In this document: in pieces, positions 23,847 through 30,225 of the stretch | Layout: each line of letters begins with the position of its first letter | Position numbering within the stretch: the stretch's first letter is position 1 | Assembly (NCBI GenBank): GCA_040376005.1 | Contig: JBEIRK010000015.1 | Coordinates: forward strand, 1 to 30,225 | DNA: 30,225 nucleotides | Reading direction: 5' to 3' | Source of the DNA: JAGXTF01 sp040376005 | GTDB taxonomy: Bacteria; Bacteroidota; Bacteroidia; NS11-12g; UBA955 | Program-made: the position numbers and the translations under genes | Notes under the pieces: model-generated | The model's database searches: none | What the model saw: the letters and a program-made list of their open reading frames with translations, nothing else | What the model was told of the DNA's origin: nothing

Positions 23847-25070
23847 ATGCCATCTCAAACCATGCAACTTCACATTGATTTAGAAAAGAAATACGGAGCA
23901 TTCAATTACAAGCCACTTCCAGTGGTATTGCACAAGGGTGAGGGTATTTTTGTGTATGATACTGAAGGCAATAAGTACTTTGATTTCTTATCTGCTTATT
24001 CCGCTGTAAACCAAGGACATTGCCATCCCAAAATTATAAATGCATTACAGGAACAAGCCAAGTTACTTACCCTTACCTCTCGTGCTTTCTATAATGACCG
24101 ACTGGGTGAATTCGAACAGAAAATCACTTCCATTTTTGGATTTGACCGGGTATTGCCCATGAATACAGGTGTGGAAGCCTGCGAAAGCGCGGTAAAATTG
24201 GCAAGAAAATGGGGCTATGAAGTAAAAGGGGTTGCACCCAATCAAGCTGTTGTTGTTTTTGCAGAAGGCAATTTCTGGGGCAGAAGTATTGCCGCTATTA
24301 GCGCAAGCACAGATCCAAGTAGCTACACCAATTTTGGTCCCTTTGTACCTGGATTTGAGAAAATCCCCTACAACAATATTGAAGCCCTAGAAAAGCGTTT
24401 GCAAAATCCAAACGTGGTTGCCTTTATGGCAGAACCTATTCAAGGTGAAGCGGGAGTTATTATTCCTGATGAAGGATATTTGAAATCGGTAAAGGAATTG
24501 TGTCAGAAACACAATGTACTGTTTATTGCCGATGAAGTTCAAACTGGTATCGGTCGCACAGGTAAAATGTTGGCTTGTGATCATGAAGATATAAAGCCTG
24601 ATGTGCTCGTATTGGGCAAAGCATTGGGTGGTGGCGTTTTTCCTGTGAGTGCTGTGTTGACTTCAGATGAGGTTATGCTTACTTTAAAACCAGGCCAGCA
24701 TGGAAGTACCTTTGGCGGGAATCCAATAGCCTGCGCTGTGGCTATGGCTGCATTAGATGTTATACTGGATGAAAAATTGGCAGATAATGCTGAAAAGATG
24801 GGGACTATTTTTCGACAAAGAATGCAATCCATCCAATCCCCACTTATACGAAAAGTAAGAGGGAAGGGCCTGCTTAATGCGTTGGAAATAGAACCATTTG
24901 GAACCAATGGCACGGCTGAAGATGTTTGCTATGCATTATTAAAGAATGGCCTGCTGGCAAAACAAACCCATGGTGATACTATTCGATTTGCACCTCCACT
25001 GGTTATTGGTGAATCAGAGATGCACGAAGCCTGTGATTGTATAGAAAAAACAATTCTATCACTTTCATAA
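23847..25070 (+). CDS. rocD: Ornithine--oxo-acid aminotransferase
   Basis: PLP-dependent class III aminotransferase that moves the delta-amino group of ornithine to 2-oxoglutarate, giving glutamate semialdehyde. It links arginine/ornithine breakdown to proline and glutamate. The 407-residue length is typical. The N-terminus has LEKKYGAFNYKPLPVVLHKG, and Tyr, Gly-His and Asn-Thr-Gly-Val-Glu-Ala motifs follow (NQGHCHP, MNTGVEACESAVKLARKW). The PLP-contacting Asp229 lies in FIADEVQTG, and the Schiff-base Lys258 in LGKALGGG. The active-site pattern favours OAT over acetylornithine aminotransferase (ArgD), and no arg genes are nearby. tRNA-Leu follows 45 bases after its stop. Confidence 0.93.
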   Translation: MPSQTMQLHIDLEKKYGAFNYKPLPVVLHKGEGIFVYDTEGNKYFDFLSAYSAVNQGHCHPKIINALQEQAKLLTLTSRAFYNDRLGEFEQKITSIFGFDRVLPMNTGVEACESAVKLARKWGYEVKGVAPNQAVVVFAEGNFWGRSIAAISASTDPSSYTNFGPFVPGFEKIPYNNIEALEKRLQNPNVVAFMAEPIQGEAGVIIPDEGYLKSVKELCQKHNVLFIADEVQTGIGRTGKMLACDHEDIKPDVLVLGKALGGGVFPVSAVLTSDEVMLTLKPGQHGSTFGGNPIACAVAMAALDVILDEKLADNAEKMGTIFRQRMQSIQSPLIRKVRGKGLLNALEIEPFGTNGTAEDVCYALLKNGLLAKQTHGDTIRFAPPLVIGESEMHEACDCIEKTILSLS

Positions 25071-25092
25071 CGGAAATCCCAAGAACAATTCT

Positions 25093-25100
25093 TACTTTTG
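25093..25100 (+). promoter_or_regulatory. -7 promoter element of tRNA-Leu (TACTTTTG)
   Basis: TACTTTTG fits TAnnTTTG and ends 15 bases before the tRNA 5' end. No TTG is found at -33. Confidence 0.55.
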
Positions 25101-25115
25101 CACCCTGAAAATTTT

Positions 25116-25200
25116 GCCTGGGTGGCGGAATAGGTAGACGCGCAGGACTTAAAATCCTGTTCCCTTTGCGGGAGTACGGGTTCGATTCCCGTCCCAGGCA
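25116..25200 (+). tRNA. tRNA-Leu (anticodon UAA)
   Basis: An 85-base class II tRNA. The acceptor stem pairs GCCTGGG (25116-25122) with CCCAGGC, followed by discriminator A at 25200. The D arm is GGCGGAATAGGTAGACGC-like. The anticodon stem CAGGA/TCCTG holds loop CTTAAAA with anticodon TAA. A long variable arm (TCCCTTTGCGGGA) and T loop GTTCGATTC complete the fold. CCA is not encoded. It reads UUA codons, and in E. coli this isoacceptor is a substrate of the MnmEG wobble pathway. Confidence 0.97.
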
Positions 25201-25332
25201 CTAAATTTTCAACCCCTCTTCACGTTCGTTTGCCCATTATTTCATACAATGGCGTCTTTAGGGGATACCAATCAAAATGAAAAGCTGTACTTTGTGCCAT
25301 CTGTGGTAAAGAATTTGCATTCTGTTCATTGC

Positions 25333-27762
25333 ATGCGCGCAATTGCGATAATTATACTCTTCCTACTAGGGTATACTGAACTCTTAGCACAAGGCTATGT
25401 GTCCCCAACTAAGTCAACAACTGGGCTTACTTTGGCTATTGAAATAAAAAATGAAAAGGACCTGAGCTATGTTCAAAGCAATTTGTGGCGCTTTTACGGG
25501 GTGCAACATGTGCGCATTGATGGTGAAATCGATATAAAAAGAGTGGCTGCTGTCTTAGAATTGCTCGACGATGTCCAAGATGTGCAATTAATCAAGTTCA
25601 CAGGAGAATTGGGTGAGGACGAACTCTCAAAACTAGAATGGGTAGAGAATGTAACCCTATACTTGAGAAACGGTAAGGAAGACCAAATCCTTATGAATGA
25701 TAATTTGGGCAATCTGAATGGGCTTACTCTCATTTTTGAAGTGGTCCCCGAGGATTACTATTTCCTTGAATCCTTAAAAAAGATAAAGAGTCTTACCTTG
25801 ATTGCTCCTTTTGTAAAAAAAGAAGCCCTGTTGGCCGTAAATCAGGTGTTGAAACTCACGCAATTAAAGCATTTTGGCATAAGCTTAGACCGCATAAACG
25901 ACCTTCCTGAGTCTATAGAGAAGCTGTATAAATTGGAAAGCTTAACCATCATAGACAATCTGTCTTGGCTCACCGAAAAACGACTTGAAAACCTGCCCGT
26001 ATTGAGAAAAAACATAGAGTATAGCTCTAATGGAAGGCTACGGTCTGTGGCTTTTAATTATTTGGCTTCAGAGACCGAACTTATGCCTTGGGATGTAAAA
26101 CATATTCAAACTGTGTTTCCGAGCTCAAGGTTTGCACCAATTTTAAGCCATTCAGGAGACTCTTCTTCTATAGCTACATTTACAGATTTTATCGCATTAA
26201 GAAAACCCAATGCAACCAAGTTTGCCAATTATAACAACAATGCAAGACTCATTGCCAATCTTAAAGATGGCGAATATGAGTTTCAAGGAAATACGGAAGC
26301 AGATGCCATTTATTACTTGGGAAATCAAGCGGCGATTTTAGTGCCTAAATTGTCTATGCGGTCTCAAAACGATACATTGTATAGGGGATATTACACCTTG
26401 AAGTGCAAATGGTTAAATACACCCGCATCACTATTCGTGCAAGGTCCCAAAATGTATTTTGATAGCTCGCGTAAAACCTATGCAATGTCTCCGGCTGCTG
26501 TTCTCGAAATTGCAGCCAGCGCGGAAAATATGCTGCTTAATGTGCGAGAAGGGTATTTTATCAAAGTCGTATTTCAATCCAAGATTGATTCCAATCAGCG
26601 TTTTTATGCCTGGAACTCTCAAAAACTGAAATGGATGAACTACTATGATTATGATTACAATTTTGATGACACTAAAATTGTTCCACTCGATTTTTACAAT
26701 TTCTACAACGGTAAGAAAACAGCCAAAGAAACCTATGGAATTGATAAAAGTAATCCAGAGTGGCGTTTTGAATCTGAAGGCTATTTTTATTTATTGGAAC
26801 CTGGCCAAACAAAAGTTGCCTTGGAAAATTACAATGGATATTGGGTAGCTGCACCTGATAAACCTTCGGGAAATCCAGTGTATACGCTGAAAAGGGGAAA
26901 AGGAATCATTGGTTTGAAGAAAGAATTTGTGGATAAGGCCACAGAATCGGGTGTAGTGAAGTTTCAAGTCTACGATAAAACCGAAACCTTATTTCCAGAG
27001 TTAAAGGCATTTCAGAATTATGTATTCGAAATCGAAACCAATATGAATTCGAGAGATTTTAGCGCTGCCTTTATACGAGGTGCGGTGTACAGCGATTTTA
27101 GATTGGTACAATTGGGAACTTCGTATTACTTGGATTTGCGTTCGGAATCAGGAATAATCCGCCTGAGCATCGCAGCACCCGATGCACGGTTTAAAAAAGG
27201 TTCAGCGAAAGCAAAAGCAGCTAGAGCAGAATTTATTCGCAGATACCAAAAGTATCTCGCGGCACGAACAGCTAAAGAAAATGCATTTACAGCATATGTT
27301 TCATCCAAACACAGCGGTGGTATAGTGCAGGCTAGGGCGAACTTGTTTTCATCGTCAACAGCAAATAAATTTCAACAGGTTTCTGAGTTTAAAATTCGCA
27401 GTATGGGTGTTTTTACCTGGGCTGCACCGACCTATTGGTTGGATACATTCAAAATTACTACCCGATTTACAGATAAGGATGGTATTCCTTTGGATATTAA
27501 AAAGGTATGGATTGCTCAAAAGAATCCGTATTCCATGATATCTATGGAGAATGCAGAGAATTATACCTTGACTTTTAATCCTAAGAACTTGCTGTATATC
27601 GCATGTACCGATTTTAAAGATAGGGTCTATTATTTAACTGCCACAGACTTTGCAGCCCGCAATGTTACCAACAACAGTTTTGTATATGTTTCGCTTATAG
27701 AATTTCCTTCGCCTATTAAATCCATGAAAGAACTGGATAAGGTGCTGGGATTGAACAAATAG
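25333..27762 (+). CDS. Large secreted protein with leucine-rich-like repeats, unknown function
   Basis: An 809-residue exported protein that I do not recognise as a known family. I chose the ATG at 25333 because it starts a clear signal peptide (MRAIAIIILFLLGYTELLAQG). A frame open from 25249 would put 28 hydrophilic residues before it. Residues about 70-226 contain LRR-like turns (LTQLKHFGISLDRINDLPES, IEKLYKLESLTII). Residues from about 230 to 809 are beta-rich, with many Tyr/Phe/Asn residues and WNSQKLKWMNYYDYDYN-like segments. No catalytic motif, barrel end or C-terminal secretion domain is seen. It stands between tRNA-Leu and a sodium symporter, which gives no functional hint. Confidence 0.72.
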   Translation: MRAIAIIILFLLGYTELLAQGYVSPTKSTTGLTLAIEIKNEKDLSYVQSNLWRFYGVQHVRIDGEIDIKRVAAVLELLDDVQDVQLIKFTGELGEDELSKLEWVENVTLYLRNGKEDQILMNDNLGNLNGLTLIFEVVPEDYYFLESLKKIKSLTLIAPFVKKEALLAVNQVLKLTQLKHFGISLDRINDLPESIEKLYKLESLTIIDNLSWLTEKRLENLPVLRKNIEYSSNGRLRSVAFNYLASETELMPWDVKHIQTVFPSSRFAPILSHSGDSSSIATFTDFIALRKPNATKFANYNNNARLIANLKDGEYEFQGNTEADAIYYLGNQAAILVPKLSMRSQNDTLYRGYYTLKCKWLNTPASLFVQGPKMYFDSSRKTYAMSPAAVLEIAASAENMLLNVREGYFIKVVFQSKIDSNQRFYAWNSQKLKWMNYYDYDYNFDDTKIVPLDFYNFYNGKKTAKETYGIDKSNPEWRFESEGYFYLLEPGQTKVALENYNGYWVAAPDKPSGNPVYTLKRGKGIIGLKKEFVDKATESGVVKFQVYDKTETLFPELKAFQNYVFEIETNMNSRDFSAAFIRGAVYSDFRLVQLGTSYYLDLRSESGIIRLSIAAPDARFKKGSAKAKAARAEFIRRYQKYLAARTAKENAFTAYVSSKHSGGIVQARANLFSSSTANKFQQVSEFKIRSMGVFTWAAPTYWLDTFKITTRFTDKDGIPLDIKKVWIAQKNPYSMISMENAENYTLTFNPKNLLYIACTDFKDRVYYLTATDFAARNVTNNSFVYVSLIEFPSPIKSMKELDKVLGLNK

Positions 27763-27819
27763 ATCAGGTGGAAAATAAAGGCTTGTAGGTTTTACTCGCT
27801 ACACGTAGTTTGCGTATTC

Positions 27820-29304
27820 ATGTCTGCCGAATTATTAGCATTAGTATTTACAGCCTACAGCTTGTTGCTTTTTGCTGTGGTGTGGTTCACCAGCCGTAAA
27901 GCCAGCAATCACGACTATTTTATTGGGTCTCGATCCTCTCATTGGGGTTTGGTGGCCTATGGTATGATTGGAGCCAGTTTGAGTGGTGTAACATTTATGA
28001 GTGTTCCCGGTGATGTATTCAACAAAAACTTTACCTATTTCCAAGTGGTAATGGGTTACGTTGTTGGTTATGCTGTTATTGCTTTTGTGCTCATGCCTGT
28101 TTATTACAAGATGCAGCTTACCTCTATATATGCATACCTAGGTGAAAGATTTGGCGCTGTAAGCCATAGGACAGGCAGTGCATTTTTTCTTTTAAGTAGA
28201 ATTATTGGTGCAGCGTTTAGAATGTTCATCGTTATTAATGTATTGCAAGAGTTTATTTTCGATGCATTTGGTGTTCCTTTTCTTGTTACTGTTTCCGTAT
28301 TTATGGTGTTAATTCTGCTTTATACCTTCAAAGGAGGCGTCAAAACCATTATTTGGACCGATACCTTGCAAACCACTTTTATGTTGCTCGCATTGGTATA
28401 TACGGTGTGGTTGAGTGCAGGTGAGCATACATCAGGAATAAGCGGTATTCTAAATGTAAGCAAGCACACTACCATTTTTAACTGGAGTATAACAGACAAG
28501 GATTTCTTCTGGAAAGATTTCCTAGGTGGAGCCGCTGTTGCTATTGCTATGACAGGCCTGGATCAAGAAATGATGCAGAAAAACTTAAGTTGCAAAAACC
28601 TAAAAGAGGCGCAGAAAAATATGATTTCATTTACCACCGTGCTGGTGTTTGTGAATTTCCTATTCCTAGTGCTTGGTGCTATGTTGGTTTACTATGCAGG
28701 CAAACATGGAATGGCTATAAATCCTAAAAATACAGATGCTCTTTTTCCAAGCATTGCGTTAAAAGCGCTGGGTTTAATTCCTGGTCTTATTTTTTTAATT
28801 GGGCTCATCAGTGCGGCTTATCCAAGTGCGGACGGTGCGCTTACCTCATTAACCACCGTGTTTTGTTTTGATTTTCTAAAATTACAGGACAAAAAAGATA
28901 AGGATGCATCTGATATAAAACGCAGCAGACAATGGGTACATTTATCCTTTGCCGTTGTTTTACTGGCTGTAATTGTTGTTTTCAAGGCCATTAATAATGA
29001 TGCCGTAGTGCGAAACCTGTTTACTGCAGCTACCTATACTTACGGACCACTCTTGGGACTATTTACGTTTGGCATGCTTACCAAACGCAAACTAAATGAT
29101 ACGCTGGCTTGGTTACCGTGCATACTTTCTCCCATCATCTGCTGGTTCCTCGCAAAGAATAGCGTTGACCTTTTTGGCGGGTATAAATTTGGTTTCGAAT
29201 TGCTCCTAGTAAATGCAGCAATCACCTTTTTAGGGCTAGGAATTATTTCAAAAAAACCAGAAGTCAAATCTTCAGAATATAGCGCAAACCAATCTAATTC
29301 GTAA
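27820..29304 (+). CDS. Sodium:solute symporter (SSS/SLC5 family)
   Basis: Inner-membrane Na+-coupled transporter of the SSS family, 494 residues with about 13 transmembrane helices. Family stretches are SHWGLVAYGMIGASLSGVTF and SVPGDVF in the first helices, GGVKTIIWTDTLQTTFMLLA around helix 6, AIAMTGLDQEMMQKNLSCKN, and SAAYPSADGALTSLTTVFCFD in the helix 9 region. The substrate cannot be told from the sequence; sugar-, sialate- and proline-type members share these features. It begins 57 bases after the previous gene and ends 10 bases before the L,D-transpeptidase-like gene, so the two are probably cotranscribed. Confidence 0.9.
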   Translation: MSAELLALVFTAYSLLLFAVVWFTSRKASNHDYFIGSRSSHWGLVAYGMIGASLSGVTFMSVPGDVFNKNFTYFQVVMGYVVGYAVIAFVLMPVYYKMQLTSIYAYLGERFGAVSHRTGSAFFLLSRIIGAAFRMFIVINVLQEFIFDAFGVPFLVTVSVFMVLILLYTFKGGVKTIIWTDTLQTTFMLLALVYTVWLSAGEHTSGISGILNVSKHTTIFNWSITDKDFFWKDFLGGAAVAIAMTGLDQEMMQKNLSCKNLKEAQKNMISFTTVLVFVNFLFLVLGAMLVYYAGKHGMAINPKNTDALFPSIALKALGLIPGLIFLIGLISAAYPSADGALTSLTTVFCFDFLKLQDKKDKDASDIKRSRQWVHLSFAVVLLAVIVVFKAINNDAVVRNLFTAATYTYGPLLGLFTFGMLTKRKLNDTLAWLPCILSPIICWFLAKNSVDLFGGYKFGFELLLVNAAITFLGLGIISKKPEVKSSEYSANQSNS

Positions 29305-29314
29305 TTTCGCATCA

Positions 29315-30225
29315 ATGCAACGGAAAATCAAACCCATTTTTGTACTTGCTGCGGCAGTGCTCTTCGGATTTGTTTTTTCTGCCTGCAATAGAACCCAGAT
29401 TGAGAATGCCATTAGCGTAGGCTTTATGGAGAACATCAATGCCGAAGCACTGAAATCATCTGTTCAGCGCCATTTGAAAAAAATCTCCGATTCAGGAACA
29501 CTCAATACATACGAATTGAATTTTGGAGATACGGTAAAACAGATTTTCCATAATTCGGAATTTACAATTTCTTGGCTAGAAGACCTTACCGCCAATAAAG
29601 GTGTGCTATTGAGCCATATTCAGCGATTGGCACTTCGCACCCAATCCCATGGATTAGACCCCAATTACTATCATCAGAAATATATCGAGTTTTGCGAGAA
29701 ACGCATCAGGACAGGCCGTTGGGATACTGCTGATAAAATACCAATGGACAGTGTGGCAATGCTTTTATTGTTAACAGCCGATGCAAGTATGGGCTTATAT
29801 CACGATTTGAGTTGTGGCCGTTTTCACCCCGAATACACTGGCAGTTTGGATAAACTCCCAAGACGCAAGTGTGGTAACCTTCGCAGTTTGCCCGGATCAG
29901 ATACCATCAGTAAGGCCCTGAATTCTTGCTGGCCATCCTTTTTCCCCTACGTAAATCTGCAAAAGGAATACGAAAGGATCCTACGTCTTAAAGATACGGC
30001 TGCGATTCCAAAGCTTGTTTTGACAAAGAACATGAAAAGTCTCAGCAGTTTGCAGATTCGTTCCTTGACGCGCAGGTTAAGACTTCATGGATATTTAGAA
30101 TTGCCAGATTCTTTATTGCTTAAAAAGCAAGAATGGGACGCTGATTTGGAGAATGCCTTACTGGGTATGCAACTGCAGCACTTTTCCGAACCTTCATTAA
30201 AACTTGATAAAGCTACCTGTGAGGC
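29315..30225 (+). CDS. L,D-transpeptidase-like lipoprotein (YcbB/LdtD scaffold-domain type), 3' truncated
   Basis: An open frame of 303 complete codons from ATG 29315 to the window edge, with no stop. The N-terminus is a lipoprotein signal ending FSAC (Cys24). The visible part looks like the scaffold domain that precedes the catalytic domain in YcbB/LdtD-type L,D-transpeptidases: QRLALRTQSHGLDPNYYHQ, DSVAMLLLLTADASMGLYHD, LSCGRFHPEY and LQIRSLTRRLRLHGYLELP. The catalytic Cys/His domain would lie downstream and is not in the window, so the enzyme call rests on this first domain only. It begins 10 bases after the symporter stop. Confidence 0.68.
   Translation, partial: MQRKIKPIFVLAAAVLFGFVFSACNRTQIENAISVGFMENINAEALKSSVQRHLKKISDSGTLNTYELNFGDTVKQIFHNSEFTISWLEDLTANKGVLLSHIQRLALRTQSHGLDPNYYHQKYIEFCEKRIRTGRWDTADKIPMDSVAMLLLLTADASMGLYHDLSCGRFHPEYTGSLDKLPRRKCGNLRSLPGSDTISKALNSCWPSFFPYVNLQKEYERILRLKDTAAIPKLVLTKNMKSLSSLQIRSLTRRLRLHGYLELPDSLLLKKQEWDADLENALLGMQLQHFSEPSLKLDKATCE

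Noticed and set aside
25081..25093. Small palindrome AAGAACAATTCTT before tRNA-Leu
   Set aside because: A five-base stem with a three-base loop and no T-run is too weak to call a terminator for rocD or an operator.
25249..25332. 28-residue extension before the signal peptide of the LRR-like protein
   Set aside because: Hydrophilic residues before a clear signal peptide are unlikely, though no promoter was found to settle the point.
27797..27810. Inverted CTAC/GTAG followed by TAGTTTG before the symporter gene
   Set aside because: The stem is only four bases, and the -7-like element is one base short of the consensus spacing.
1..30225. Mobile elements, CRISPR arrays, phage genes or a defence island
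   Set aside because: I found no transposase, integrase, regular spacer repeats, flanking direct repeats at the tRNA or known defence domains anywhere in the window.

Overview
The window looks like a chromosomal segment of an aerobic member of the Bacteroidota. Four things point there: an alternative complex III operon; repeated matches to the Bacteroidota -7 promoter element TAnnTTTG, some with a TTG about 20 bases upstream; signal peptides ending in LLAQ or lipobox-type Cys; and large ASPIC/UnbV and peptidase/propeller/barrel proteins typical of the phylum. I cannot place it below phylum. I see no insertion sequence, phage, CRISPR array or other sign of recent transfer. The coding strand is + throughout, except for one large gene at 20619-23756.

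Region 1 (1-5717) is respiratory. It holds the end of ActB, then ActC, ActD, ActE and ActF of alternative complex III (quinol:cytochrome c oxidoreductase), closed by a strong hairpin terminator. ActA and the ActB N-terminus lie outside the window. No terminal oxidase genes follow directly. Region 2 (5803-8433) is valS with its own promoter. Region 3 (8598-14756) is a compact cell-elongation operon, mreB-mreC-mreD-mrdA-rodA, with the tRNA wobble methyltransferase gene mnmD overlapping the end of rodA. Translational coupling is likely at several junctions (overlaps of 11, 1 and 17 bases).

Region 4 (14809-20584) is a run of separately transcribed envelope genes: a double-propeller ASPIC/UnbV protein, a 50-residue basic protein with its own promoter and terminator, a haloperoxidase/PAP2-like lipoprotein and a DUF4382 lipoprotein. 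Region 5 (20619-25200) is a divergent pair: on the - strand a secreted peptidase-MA-like/propeller/outer-membrane protein, on the + strand ornithine aminotransferase (rocD), followed by tRNA-Leu(UAA). Region 6 (25333-30225) holds a large secreted protein of unknown function with leucine-rich-like repeats, a sodium:solute symporter and the start of an L,D-transpeptidase-like lipoprotein cut by the window edge.

The points most worth a second look are the 50-residue basic protein, the degenerate HExxH site in the propeller/barrel protein, the 7+7 symmetry of the ASPIC protein, the His-rich loop with a 15-bp duplication in ActF, and the group of genes whose -7 element lies only 4-8 bases before the start codon. 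None of these amounts to a clear new multi-gene system. No gap between genes reaches 300 bases.
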